A DNA stretch of 64,000 nt. Source: JALOLV01 sp046295175 (lineage in GTDB: Bacteria; Bacteroidota; Bacteroidia; Cytophagales; Spirosomataceae). A model generated the notes under the pieces. It was given only the letters and a program-made list of their open reading frames with translations. It was not told the DNA's origin and made no database searches. The stretch is taken from assembly GCA_046295175.1 (NCBI GenBank), contig JBKBNY010000001.1, positions 558,001 to 622,000 on the forward strand, written 5' to 3'. Positions 42,797-51,608 of the stretch are shown here, piece by piece; position 1 is the stretch's first letter, and each line of letters opens with the position of its first letter. Position numbers and translations under genes: made by a program.

Positions 42797-43960
42797 TTAC
42801 TTAATTTCAGATAAGATAGACGTCTGAATCTGCCAATCGAATCTAATTTCTTTAGGTTCAAAAACTGTTTCTATTGCTGGACTCACACTTATCTCACGTA
42901 AAAAAATACGTGCAGACTCGCTTTGCCATTGCCTAAAATCGGCACTAATGTCTTGGTGCTTTGGGAGATAATTGAGCAAAATATCTAAATCGAAAGTGTT
43001 AGCGACTACACCCGCACCCGCCCGTTGGGCATCCAGACCATTGCAGGCTTGTTCGTAGTGTTTAGGCACTGGCACCATCATCACGGGTTTGCCCAGAAAC
43101 ATCGCCTCGCAGACCGATTCAAAACCCGCAGTTGTTACCAATACCCTACAATTTTGCATAAACGCTAAGAATTTTTGACCATTTATCTGATGAAATGTCA
43201 AATTTGTCGAAAAATCCACTTCGGCTTTTTCTTGTTTTTTATCGGTAAAACAATGAATTCTAACTTCTGGATTTGCCTCATGCCACTTTATAAGGTCTTC
43301 TACGAGTGAACTTTGGGTCATGTAAGCCAAAATAAAATCGTTGTTTTGTGGCTTTAGGTGTTGTAAATCAGACCGAAGAAGTGGTGGAACTGCAATGATA
43401 TTTTGCTTTTTATCATCGGCAAAAGGGGTAAACGAAAGAGCCAATTTTTTGGTTGCCCAAAGTGCCGTAATGCGTGTATTGAGATTAACCAAAAACTTAT
43501 CAATCCAATTACATTTGGGATGCTCAAATGCTGGATGAAGCAATAAATATTGATGAGCCGTGCAAATAAACGGAATTCGTCCTTGATTAAAAATAAGATT
43601 GTAGAATCCGCCCAAGACATCATAGAAATTGATGATTACATCGGGCTGGTATTGTCTAATAGTTTTTTGAATTTTACCAATACTGAGTATAAACCTCTTG
43701 AATCCTAAAAAACTGTTAATCAGTGTTTTATTTACATCAAGGGCTTTAGTTTTTTTGCAATAAACCAAGCAAGGGCTCTGAAAAGTCACGATATTGCTCT
43801 TAACTTTTTCGCTAAAAAATGTGGGTGCTTGTCCACCATCAGCAGTACCGACAAGCATGAAACCAACCTCATGACCAGCATTGGTTAGGATTTCACCGAG
43901 GGCTATTGCCTGCGTAAGATGCCCACGCCCTTCGCCTTGTATGATAAATGCATATTTCAT
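42797..43960 (-). CDS. Glycosyltransferase family protein (GT-B, MurG-like)
   Basis: A 387-residue GT-B enzyme. N-terminal IIQGEGRGHLTQAIALGEIL and C-terminal VLVTTAGFESVCEAMFLGKPVMMVPVPKHYEQACNG are the acceptor and nucleotide-sugar regions of MurG/GT28-like proteins (the second block lists residues in two parts). It lies 5 nt after an LpxH-like gene on the same strand, so it may glycosylate a lipid or envelope glycan. Substrates are not determined. Confidence 0.82.
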   Translation of the reverse strand: MKYAFIIQGEGRGHLTQAIALGEILTNAGHEVGFMLVGTADGGQAPTFFSEKVKSNIVTFQSPCLVYCKKTKALDVNKTLINSFLGFKRFILSIGKIQKTIRQYQPDVIINFYDVLGGFYNLIFNQGRIPFICTAHQYLLLHPAFEHPKCNWIDKFLVNLNTRITALWATKKLALSFTPFADDKKQNIIAVPPLLRSDLQHLKPQNNDFILAYMTQSSLVEDLIKWHEANPEVRIHCFTDKKQEKAEVDFSTNLTFHQINGQKFLAFMQNCRVLVTTAGFESVCEAMFLGKPVMMVPVPKHYEQACNGLDAQRAGAGVVANTFDLDILLNYLPKHQDISADFRQWQSESARIFLREISVSPAIETVFEPKEIRFDWQIQTSILSEIK

Positions 43961-43965
43961 AAGCC

Positions 43966-44787
43966 TTAAAGAATTGCCACCCTCGAAAGCGTCGGTTTAT
44001 CTTCTACAAATAGCTGATTATCAGCGGTATTATTCTCTTTATCCGAAACCGAATAATAAACCAAACTCCAGTTTCCATCAAAGTCTTCGACCAAAGCCGA
44101 CATCGTTTCGACCCAATCGCCCGAGTTCATATATACAATACCGTCAATTTCTCTGATAGCAGGCTGATGGATATGTCCGCAGATAATGCCATCGCAGCCA
44201 CGAGCCTTGGCCAATTCGGCGAGTTTTTGCTCAAAATCATCCATGTAGCTCACCGCCAACTTAACTTTATGCTTGATTTGCTGCGAAAGCGAGTAGTATT
44301 TCAGTCCTCGCCATTCTCGGTATTGGTTGTATTTTTTATTGAGCCAAAGCAGAAGTGTATAACCCAAATCGCCCAAATGAGCCAGCCATTTCATGCCCGT
44401 TGTGATGCTGTCGAAGACGTCTCCGTGTGTTACAAAGAAGCGTTTATCGCCCGATTGCAGCACATAATCGCGGCGAATCTGAAACTGTTTACCCACTACC
44501 AGCGGCAAAATTTGGTCGAGAAAATCATCGTGGTTTCCACGCAGGTAAATCACCTTTGTATCGTATTTATCCATGATTTTCAGGATAATTCTGAAAAAAG
44601 CCGTGTGTTTTTTCTTCCAAATACCGTATTTTTTGAGTTGCCAACCATCAATTATATCGCCGTTCAAAATCAGTTTTTCGCAACGATTCTCTTTCAAAAA
44701 ATCGGTTACTTCTTTTGCCTTTGAGCCGCTCGTGCCGAGATGAATATCCGAGAGTACAATGGTACGGTAGTGTTTGTTCTTTTTCAT
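43966..44787 (-). CDS. UDP-2,3-diacylglucosamine diphosphatase-like metallophosphoesterase
   Basis: A 273-residue calcineurin-type hydrolase: SDIHLG, LNGDIIDGW, LRGNHDDF, VTHGDVFD and GHIHQP are the five metal-binding blocks. It resembles the LpxH-type enzymes of Bacteroidota that form lipid X in lipid A synthesis. The tight pairing with a downstream glycosyltransferase (5 nt) fits an envelope lipid role. Exact substrate is inferred from family. Confidence 0.85.
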   Translation of the reverse strand: MKKNKHYRTIVLSDIHLGTSGSKAKEVTDFLKENRCEKLILNGDIIDGWQLKKYGIWKKKHTAFFRIILKIMDKYDTKVIYLRGNHDDFLDQILPLVVGKQFQIRRDYVLQSGDKRFFVTHGDVFDSITTGMKWLAHLGDLGYTLLLWLNKKYNQYREWRGLKYYSLSQQIKHKVKLAVSYMDDFEQKLAELAKARGCDGIICGHIHQPAIREIDGIVYMNSGDWVETMSALVEDFDGNWSLVYYSVSDKENNTADNQLFVEDKPTLSRVAIL

Positions 44788-45196
44788 GTCAACAAATTTC
44801 CTACCTTAATGTAAACTACTTATTATTAATAGGTTAAGAAAATGTTAATATTGAATTTTCAATATATTCTGAATATTCAGAATTAAATTTAAAACATATT
44901 CCTATATCGAATTGAGGAAAAATGAGAGATATTTGTAGTGACCTAAATTTTCAAGAAACTTTATTTTCAAACAAATCTGTGCCATGCACAGCATGACACA
45001 GGCATTGCTCTAACATGGCACGTTGTGCGTGTCATGATTTTGTCGATTTTGATAAATTAAGTACTTATAATAGGAGACTGTGTCCGTGGCACGGTTAGCA
45101 TTTAGGGTCATTTTAAACCAGTGATTGTCCGTAACCGTGTCACGGTTTTTTAGAAAGGTTATTTAATCCAATATCAATAAAACATTTAAAGAAAAA
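44788..45196. other. Intergenic region carrying a palindrome cluster
   Basis: A 409-nt spacer between divergent genes. The first half is AT-rich with no clear element. The second half (44979-45147) holds four short palindromes described separately. No convincing coding frame or full promoter consensus was found. Confidence 0.6.
44979..45147. repeat. Four palindromes upstream of the beta-lactamase
   Basis: Units at 44979-44999 (GTGCCATG/CATGACAC), 45014-45036 (CATGGCACG/CGTGTCATG), 45084-45094 (CCGTGGCACGG) and 45133-45147 (AACCGTGTCACGGTT). They share a core of G-x-CACG / CGTG-x-C and alternate in orientation, like REP/BIME clusters. The last is followed by TTTTTT and could terminate transcription. 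Confidence 0.7.
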
Positions 45197-46027
45197 ATGA
45201 AAAAGCTAATCTGCTCGGTGTACTTTTTATTGTCTGTTTTTAGTACCTCATTTGCCCAAAAAGTAATCGAACAAAACTTCAAAAAGTACTACGACAAACA
45301 CAATCTCAAAGGTTCGTTTTTATTGTACAATTTAAAGAAGAACGAATACACCGCTTACGATTACAAACGTTGTCAAGTAGGATTTATCCCAGCTTCTACT
45401 TTTAAGATTCCGAATTCGTTGATTGGGCTTGATTTAGGAATAGTCAAAGACGAAAACTCAATGTTTAAATGGGATGGAACGGTAAGAACAAACAAAAATT
45501 GGAACAAAGACATGAATCTTGCCGAAGCAATGAAAGTATCGTGTGTGCCTTGTTATCAGCAAATTGCAAGAAAAGTCGGAGTCGAAAAATATCATCAATA
45601 TCTTACAAAATTTGGCTATGGTAAGATGGACGTAAACCCGCAAAATCTTGATAAGTTTTGGCTTGGTGGTAAATCGGCAATTAGTCAAAAACAGCAAGTT
45701 GAGTTTTTGATAAAATTGTACAAAAACGAGTTGCCAGTTAAGAAGCACAGTGCCGATGTCGTAAAGAAAATTATACTTTTAGAAGATAATCCTACTTATA
45801 AAATGAGAGGTAAAACGGGTTGGGCAATCAAGACATCGGATGGAATCAATGCCGATTGGCCCGATGGACTAAACCGTGGGTGGTTTGTGGGTTGGATTGA
45901 GAAAGGAGACAATGTTTATTTCTTCGCCAATAACGTTGAGGCCATGAATCCAAACGATGATGTTTTCATGAAAGAACGCCGCGGAATTGTTGAGGCGATT
46001 TTGAAAGATATGAAAATTATCGAATAA
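45197..46027 (+). CDS. Class D (OXA-like) beta-lactamase
   Basis: A 276-residue exported serine beta-lactamase; signal peptide ends STSFAQ. Motifs are STFK (nucleophile Ser67, Lys70), SCV at 115-117, YGK at 141-143 where OXA enzymes usually have YGN, Trp155 in FWLGG, and KTG at 206-208. It should open beta-lactam rings in the periplasm, but the YGN change makes activity or spectrum uncertain; a penicillin-sensor relative is an alternative. A palindrome cluster precedes and a repeat hairpin follows it. Confidence 0.85.
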   Translation: MKKLICSVYFLLSVFSTSFAQKVIEQNFKKYYDKHNLKGSFLLYNLKKNEYTAYDYKRCQVGFIPASTFKIPNSLIGLDLGIVKDENSMFKWDGTVRTNKNWNKDMNLAEAMKVSCVPCYQQIARKVGVEKYHQYLTKFGYGKMDVNPQNLDKFWLGGKSAISQKQQVEFLIKLYKNELPVKKHSADVVKKIILLEDNPTYKMRGKTGWAIKTSDGINADWPDGLNRGWFVGWIEKGDNVYFFANNVEAMNPNDDVFMKERRGIVEAILKDMKIIE

Positions 46028-46038
46028 AAAGATGCAAA

Positions 46039-46086
46039 AACCCTGACAGTGTTTTGAACGCCAGACGGCAAGTCGCTGTCAGGGTT
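46039..46086. repeat. CCCTGACAG palindrome after the beta-lactamase
   Basis: AACCCTGACAG and CTGTCAGGGTT enclose a 26-nt loop with ACGCCAGACGGCAAG. Same outer arms as the hairpins around Uma2 gene 2. It separates the OXA gene from the convergent small lipoprotein gene and may terminate both. Confidence 0.7.
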
Positions 46087-46090
46087 GAAC

Positions 46091-46459
46091 TTAGCTTTTC
46101 TGAGTCAGAATTTTCTTTAATCCGTTACATACTTTTTTGATTTTGATGTAGTTATCGTGTGAGTTTTCTTCACGGTCAAATTCAATTCTGAGTTTACCTT
46201 TCTCCGATTTTACATAAAAAGTCATATCATTATTCAGGGTAATATTTGCGTCAATTTCAGCTTTCTGAAATTTAAAATCACCGCCAGCCTCCAGTTTTTC
46301 GTCTAAATAGTTTCTTACCTTGGTGGTTTGCGATGCTGGAAAATCAGCCGAAAATTCATAGACTTTGTCATTGTCGGATTGGATAATCTTAATATCGTGG
46401 TTGTTTCGACAAGACCACAAAGCCCCCAAAAAGAGAAGTAATTGTAATAGCTTTTTCAT
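46091..46459 (-). CDS. Small lipoprotein of unknown function
   Basis: A 122-residue lipoprotein from ATG 46459; the signal MKKLLQLLLFLGALWSC gives a lipidated Cys17. A longer frame to 46585 lacks support. The mature part is charged and resembles a small beta-rich domain (YEFSADFPASQTTKVRNYLD, NITLNNDMTFYVKSEKGKLR). No family is recognised. It may act in the periplasm facing the outer membrane. Confidence 0.7.
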   Translation of the reverse strand: MKKLLQLLLFLGALWSCRNNHDIKIIQSDNDKVYEFSADFPASQTTKVRNYLDEKLEAGGDFKFQKAEIDANITLNNDMTFYVKSEKGKLRIEFDREENSHDNYIKIKKVCNGLKKILTQKS

Positions 46460-46590
46460 AATAATTTGAAGAGTTTTAATTTTCAAATCAAATATAGTGC
46501 ATAGAATAATACATTGCAATACCAAGTACCTTGTATTTAATATAAATTTTACAAATGGAAAAATAAATTGATAAACGGAAGGCATAAAAA

Positions 46591-46614
46591 AGCCTCCGAC
46601 AAACGCCGAGGGCT
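46591..46614 (-). terminator. Terminator of the threonine-dehydratase-like gene
   Basis: On the minus strand AGCCCTCGG and GTCGGAGGCT form an imperfect stem followed by TTTTTTATG, 28 nt after the stop. Confidence 0.65.
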
Positions 46615-46641
46615 CTCAAATAATATAAAAACTGAGGTGAT

Positions 46642-47583
46642 TTAAAAAGGAAGATTTCCTAAATCTACATTACCACCCGTCAGGATTATACCTACTTTTT
46701 TGCCAGTAAAACGTTCTTTTTGCTTGAGCAATGCCGCAAAAGGCACCGCACACGAAGGCTCAATGACAATTTTGAGTCGCTCCCAAATCAGTCGCATTGC
46801 CGCTACAATTTCCTCATCAGATACCGTAATGATGTCTTTTACATGTAGTCTGATAATTTCGAGAGTTTTATCGCCGAGATTGGTCAGTAAGCCGTCGGCA
46901 ATCGTTTTGATGTAGGGTGCTTTCTCTATTTTACCCGATTTAAACGAAAGAATAGCATCGGCAGCTCCTTCGGGTTCGCCCGCAATTACCTCAGCATTTG
47001 GCAATAAATAATGTGTTGTCAGAGCCGTTCCGCTCAAGAGTCCCCCACCGCCTACGGGGGCCATCACAACCTGCAAATCGCCAACCTCTTCGATGAGTTC
47101 TTTGGCGGCCGTGGCTTGTCCCTCAATCACATCATAATTATTGAATGGATGTACAAAAGTTGCTCCTTTCTCGTCAATGATTTTTTGAACGGTTGACTCA
47201 CGAGCTTCGAGAGTTGGCTCGCACTCAATCACTTCTCCTCCGAGAGCTTTAACCCCATTTTTCTTAATGATTGGAGCATTTGAGGGCATCACGATATAGG
47301 CTTTTGTGCCAACTGTTTTGGCAGCGAGGGCAATCGCTTGGGCGTGGTTGCCCGACGAATGCGTAGTGATTCCTTTTTGTTGTTCTTCTTTGCTCAGTTT
47401 CAAGACCGAGTTCATCCCTCCACGAGCCTTAAAAGCCCCGATTTTCTGGAAGTTTTCGCATTTGAAATAAATCTCGCATCCAGCCAATTCGTTGATGCTC
47501 TGAGAGGTCATTACGGGTGTACGATGCACAAAAGGCTTGATTCGTTCGTGAGCCTCTTGAATATCTTGTAGAGTAGGAATCAT
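46642..47583 (-). CDS. PLP-dependent threonine/serine dehydratase-like enzyme
   Basis: A 313-residue fold-type II PLP enzyme without the C-terminal ACT domain of biosynthetic IlvA. PLP Lys52 lies in KIGAFKARGG, the phosphate loop is PVGGGGLLSG, and THSSGNHAQA holds the Asn contact. This length and motif set fit catabolic threonine dehydratase, serine racemase or hydroxyaspartate dehydratase; the exact reaction is not fixed by sequence alone. Monocistronic. Confidence 0.85.
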   Translation of the reverse strand: MIPTLQDIQEAHERIKPFVHRTPVMTSQSINELAGCEIYFKCENFQKIGAFKARGGMNSVLKLSKEEQQKGITTHSSGNHAQAIALAAKTVGTKAYIVMPSNAPIIKKNGVKALGGEVIECEPTLEARESTVQKIIDEKGATFVHPFNNYDVIEGQATAAKELIEEVGDLQVVMAPVGGGGLLSGTALTTHYLLPNAEVIAGEPEGAADAILSFKSGKIEKAPYIKTIADGLLTNLGDKTLEIIRLHVKDIITVSDEEIVAAMRLIWERLKIVIEPSCAVPFAALLKQKERFTGKKVGIILTGGNVDLGNLPF

Positions 47584-47663
47584 AATTTTGCTTTTAGTTT
47601 TGCAAATTTATGGATTATTGGTTTTGTTGGTTAGGTAAATCATAAATACTGTTTTAATAATTT

Positions 47664-47695
47664 TGAATGGTCCGAATATCTCGAATGATTCGAAT
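47664..47695. repeat. Four 9-bp tandem repeats (minus orientation)
   Basis: GAAT occurs at 47665, 47674, 47683 and 47692, exactly 9 bp apart; read on the minus strand the units are ATTCGAATC, ATTCGAGAT and ATTCGGACC plus a part unit. They match the array at 42745-42789. Confidence 0.7.
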
Positions 47696-47771
47696 TGTTA
47701 TAAAAGATTATCTCTTATCTCAAAAGCGAGACATTCGTCATTCGGATTATTCAAAAAACTCGTATAATTAT

Positions 47772-48260
47772 CTATTTCATCACTCTTGTGGCTTTCGAGA
47801 ATCGGCTCCACCAATAATTTGTGTAGAGATTATCCTCACGAACTCCCTTGCTCGACGACGCATGGATAAACATCACTTCGTTTTTGCTCTTGACTTCGGT
47901 TACGATTCCAACATGATTGACAAATGAGCCTCCTGTGTAGAAAAACACCAAATCACCTTTGCGAATGTCTTCGGCTCGAATCGTCGGATAGTAATCTGAC
48001 TGTTGCCACGAAATTCGCGGAAGCTCAATACCGATTTTTTTAAAACTATTGCAGATAAGTCCTGAGCAATCAATACCTTTGTGGTCGTTGCCCCCCAACT
48101 TGTAAGGTACACCCATGTACGCACGGGCGGCTTCGATAAGCGAATTATCTTTTGATACCGATTTTGCAGTCGGATTTTTGACAACCGTACAACTCGATAC
48201 AACCCAACAAATTAAAACCACTCCGATAGCAAATCTTTTTAGGGGTGAATCCAAAATCAT
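47772..48260 (-). CDS. NlpC/P60 (C40) peptidase lipoprotein
   Basis: A 162-residue lipoprotein from ATG 48260, which gives a lipobox at VVSSC (Cys24); longer in-frame starts to 48332 spoil the signal peptide. The NlpC/P60 triad is visible: Cys in GIDCSGLI, His in VNHVGIVTEV and His in MFIHASSSKG. It should cleave D-Glu to DAP bonds in peptidoglycan stems. Monocistronic. Confidence 0.9.
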   Translation of the reverse strand: MILDSPLKRFAIGVVLICWVVSSCTVVKNPTAKSVSKDNSLIEAARAYMGVPYKLGGNDHKGIDCSGLICNSFKKIGIELPRISWQQSDYYPTIRAEDIRKGDLVFFYTGGSFVNHVGIVTEVKSKNEVMFIHASSSKGVREDNLYTNYWWSRFSKATRVMK

Positions 48261-48400
48261 ACTAAGTACATTTATAATTTTGCAATCCTTTTCAAAATAA
48301 CGTAATTTTATATTAGTCATTTTATGGCTCATTTATAATTTTACTCAATACCAATATCAAGCCAAACCATCACCTAACAGACGATTTTGGATATTTATAA

Positions 48401-50554
48401 ATGAAAAAGTTTTTATTTACGCTTGTCTTCTTTATATACACCTGCATGGTTTTTGCCCAGCGGAAAGAAGTTTTTGAAGATATTTATCAAGAAATTTCAA
48501 AAGATAGCATCATTGTGGGCAATAGTGCGGTGCGTCTTGCATTCTTGAAACAAAACGGTGCTTGGGTCGGGTTTAGGGATGAAGAAACTCAGAAAAATTT
48601 GATTAGTGCCTCAAGTATCCCCGAAGTATTTGATTTTCAGATAGATGGCAAAGAAATATTGGCTAATTCGCAGTATTTTCCGAAGCAATTTTACGTACGA
48701 AAAAACGAAAAAGACGATGGCGTAACAGCCTCTTTTATCTACGAAGCTACCGATGCCCAAAAACGTAAATTTGAGTTTCAGTTATTTTATATCCTTTATC
48801 CCGAAAGTCCGATTCTCGAACGCTCGGCTTCGGTGCATCGCATCGCAAGTGAGCAATTTGTGATTAACGAAAATACTCATTTTGAACATTTTAGCCTAAA
48901 AATTCCATCGGTTAGTATTGGCAATAAACGAGATTGTACTTTCGATATTCCAGGGCCTTTTTTTGTAAAGACATTCGTAAAGCCAAATTCACCTTTTGAT
49001 TCGTTGGTCAATCGCCAAATCAATTTCCATCAAGCTCCCGATGCTGGTTTGGGGATTATTTCAATGACTAATTCATCGCTAAAAACCACACTCACAACTT
49101 GGATGAGTACCAAAGGTGAAGTAGCGTACCAGCCTTTTCTGAAAGGAAATAGACTCAACATCACCATCGGTCAGCAAGATTTTCGGTCGGTTTATTTGCC
49201 GTCGGGTTCGGGAATTAAATCGGATGTTCAGATAATTGCCCTTACCAAAAATCTCGATGAAGCATTAGCGATTTATCAAGAAAACGTATCAAACACAATG
49301 CCTTTTACCGAAGCACCAACTTGGGTAAGAGAAATGACGATTTTGGAGGTTTATCCCAAATATTTTAAGGATGGATTTAAAGAAATCACCGAAAAACTAA
49401 CGTTTTACAAAGGGGTTGGGTTCAATACAATTTACCTAATGCCGCATTGGGTAGGTGGATATTCGCCCGTAGATTTGTACCAAGTTGACCCCGCTTTTGG
49501 CTCTAAACAAGATTTGCAAAATCTGGTAAAAAAAGCCCATGAATTGGGCATGAAAGTGCTTTTCGATATGGTGATTCATGGAGTTAGCGAGGCATCTGAT
49601 TATGTAAGAAATCGCCCTCAGATGTTTGTCAAAGACGAAGAAGGCAAGATTGCTAAACACCGAACTTGGGGAAGTATGAGTACCGATTGGTCGAGTGCGG
49701 CGTACCAACAATTTATGATTGATTTGATAAAACACGACATCGCCACCTACGATATTGACGGCTACAGAGTAGATGCGGCTACGTACAAAGGGGCGGGGTG
49801 GAATCCGTTATCTAAAAATCCAGCGTATATGAGTGGTTCAAATTCACCCGAATTGCTCAAAAAAATGCTCGAAGCAATGCGACAGCTAAAACCCGAAGCA
49901 GTTTTCTTGAACGAAGTTTTCGGACCCGTTTTTCATAGTGTTTTTAATCTCTCGCACGATAACCAAACCGAAGCACCCACCCAACTACTGGAGCTAATCG
50001 AACAAAAACGCTACACTGCCGAAGACTACAAAAAACACCTCAAAATGGTGTATCAGTCTTTGCCTTCGGGAGCGAATAGAGTATTTTTTGCCCGAAATCA
50101 CGATACTTCTTGGTTTTTTAGATTTAATGGATATTCACCCAGATTTTTGGCATTTGATGCTATTCATTCGTTTTTCGGGATTCCCGAATTCTTCGCAGGC
50201 GACCTCGACCACGAGCCAAATCCCGACGAAAAGGTTTACAATTTCTACCAAAAAGTTTTTGCGATACGTAGTAAATTCCCAGAATTGATTCACGGAGAAA
50301 TCTTATTGGACGACGCTCAGAGTAGTAATCCAATGGTTTTTACTGGCATTCGTAAAATTGGCAAGCAAGCATCATTGGTTGTGATTTCGTTGAGCGAAAA
50401 AGAAGAAAATGTAAGAATCAAACTCAAAAATAATATACCTAATTCGGCAAGCGTTAGTGATTTAGAAACCGCCGAAAAAATCAAAGTTGGAGGCTACGGC
50501 TCCGAAATCAACCTAAAACTCAAGCCTTTTCAGATTTTGGTCGGGCGACTGTGA
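48401..50554 (+). CDS. Exported alpha-amylase family (GH13) enzyme
   Basis: A 717-residue protein with a signal peptide (MKKFLFTLVFFIYTCMVFAQ), an N-terminal beta-sandwich of about 300 residues and a C-terminal GH13 barrel. Catalytic blocks are DGYRVDAAT (nucleophile Asp near 455), FLNEVFG (acid Glu near 502) and ARNHDTSW (Asp near 567); a small beta domain closes the chain. It cuts alpha-glucans in the periplasm or at the surface. No SusC/SusD genes are near. Confidence 0.9.
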   Translation: MKKFLFTLVFFIYTCMVFAQRKEVFEDIYQEISKDSIIVGNSAVRLAFLKQNGAWVGFRDEETQKNLISASSIPEVFDFQIDGKEILANSQYFPKQFYVRKNEKDDGVTASFIYEATDAQKRKFEFQLFYILYPESPILERSASVHRIASEQFVINENTHFEHFSLKIPSVSIGNKRDCTFDIPGPFFVKTFVKPNSPFDSLVNRQINFHQAPDAGLGIISMTNSSLKTTLTTWMSTKGEVAYQPFLKGNRLNITIGQQDFRSVYLPSGSGIKSDVQIIALTKNLDEALAIYQENVSNTMPFTEAPTWVREMTILEVYPKYFKDGFKEITEKLTFYKGVGFNTIYLMPHWVGGYSPVDLYQVDPAFGSKQDLQNLVKKAHELGMKVLFDMVIHGVSEASDYVRNRPQMFVKDEEGKIAKHRTWGSMSTDWSSAAYQQFMIDLIKHDIATYDIDGYRVDAATYKGAGWNPLSKNPAYMSGSNSPELLKKMLEAMRQLKPEAVFLNEVFGPVFHSVFNLSHDNQTEAPTQLLELIEQKRYTAEDYKKHLKMVYQSLPSGANRVFFARNHDTSWFFRFNGYSPRFLAFDAIHSFFGIPEFFAGDLDHEPNPDEKVYNFYQKVFAIRSKFPELIHGEILLDDAQSSNPMVFTGIRKIGKQASLVVISLSEKEENVRIKLKNNIPNSASVSDLETAEKIKVGGYGSEINLKLKPFQILVGRL

Positions 50555-50671
50555 AATTTTCAGTAAGAAAAGTTACAATTTATTCAAAAAATAGTCTAAT
50601 CATTTGAAAATTAAATCATAATAAGTAACATTGTGTAAAAACAATCTTTTCACCTTTTAACCCCAACAAAG

Positions 50672-51010
50672 ATGAGTGCATTTGATGAAAAATTAGAGAT
50701 TTATAAAGCACAAGTGGCCGAGCTTAATCTTGGAATCAGTGATGAACTCCTTACAGGAGTAGCCAAAGGTTTAGGACCATCTATCTACAACGACGATGCG
50801 TCGAGAGTAGCTGGTTCTGATTCCGAAGAATTGGCTCGTGTAAAAAATAACTTTTTGATTGGAAAATTAGGATTAGCCGATGGCCCAGAGTTAGACGCCG
50901 CTATTGCCGAAGTGATTGAGCAGTTGGGTACATCGAACCGTAATAAGTGGCGTGCAGTTGTGTATGCTCTTTTGGTTAAGAAATTTGGCAAAGAAGGTAA
51001 CTACGCTTGA
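50672..51010 (+). CDS. DUF2853 family protein
   Basis: A 112-residue soluble protein covering the whole DUF2853 domain, all helical in character; LTGVAKGLGPSIYNDDASRVAG and NRNKWRAVVYALLVKKFGK are typical (first block given in two parts of the chain). Function of the family is unknown. Monocistronic, with the related repeat at 51017 and a terminator at 51093 downstream. Confidence 0.85.
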   Translation: MSAFDEKLEIYKAQVAELNLGISDELLTGVAKGLGPSIYNDDASRVAGSDSEELARVKNNFLIGKLGLADGPELDAAIAEVIEQLGTSNRNKWRAVVYALLVKKFGKEGNYA

Positions 51011-51016
51011 TAGGAG

Positions 51017-51049
51017 GTTAATCGAAAATTGTTATTGGTTAATCGTTGT
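51017..51049. repeat. GTTAAT repeat, degenerate copy 3
   Basis: GGTTAATCGAAAATTGTTAT followed by TGGTTAATCGTTG resembles the left and right ends of the repeats at 4652 and 35079, without their central part intact. Confidence 0.5.
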
Positions 51050-51092
51050 CTATTTGTATTGATTTCATTGACTGATAACTAAGATTATCTCT

Positions 51093-51145
51093 ATCAATAA
51101 AACAAAATGGCAGCCCCGAAGAGGTTGCCATTTTGTTTTATTGAT
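51093..51145. terminator. Long bidirectional terminator
   Basis: A perfect 20-bp inverted repeat: the left arm contains AATAAAACAAAATGGCA and the right arm its complement, with a 13-nt loop. The right arm covers the last codons and stop of the convergent Lrp gene. T-rich runs flank it on both strands. Confidence 0.85.
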
Positions 51146-51608
51146 TTACTTCAAATGCCGTTTCGTTTTTGATTTCGCTCATTACAAATGTGCTGTGCGT
51201 ACTGCCGATATTTGAGAGCGAAGCCAGTTTATTCATCAGAAAATCTTGGTACTGACGCATGTCATCTACCACCACTTTTATCATGAAATCGTACTCGCCC
51301 GATATATTATGAACCTCCAAGACCTCTTGCAGTTTAACAATTTCGCTCACAAATAAAGCTCCAGCTTCACGAGCGTGTTCTTTGAGACGGATATTACAAA
51401 AAACCATTAGATTTTTCCCGATTTTTTCACGCTCTACGATAGCTACGTAACGCTTAATGACGCCTTCGTTTTCGAGACGACGTACACGCTCATAAACGGG
51501 TGTTGGTGAGAGGTTCAATCTCGAAGCTAACTCTTTGGTCGTCAGAAGGGCGTCTTTTTGGAGGTGCTTCAAAATCTCTTTGTCTATCGAATCGAGTTTG
51601 GTCATCAT
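51138..51608 (-). CDS. Lrp/AsnC family transcriptional regulator
   Basis: A 156-residue regulator: N-terminal HTH (LDSIDKEILKHLQKDALLTT, ELASRLNLSPTPVYERVRRLE) and a C-terminal RAM ligand domain ending NIGSTHSTFVMSEIKNETAF. It probably binds an amino acid. It is divergent from metH across a 319-nt AT-rich spacer, so regulating metH or itself is plausible but not shown. Its stop lies inside a bidirectional hairpin. Confidence 0.9.
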   Translation of the reverse strand: MMTKLDSIDKEILKHLQKDALLTTKELASRLNLSPTPVYERVRRLENEGVIKRYVAIVEREKIGKNLMVFCNIRLKEHAREAGALFVSEIVKLQEVLEVHNISGEYDFMIKVVVDDMRQYQDFLMNKLASLSNIGSTHSTFVMSEIKNETAFEVNQ

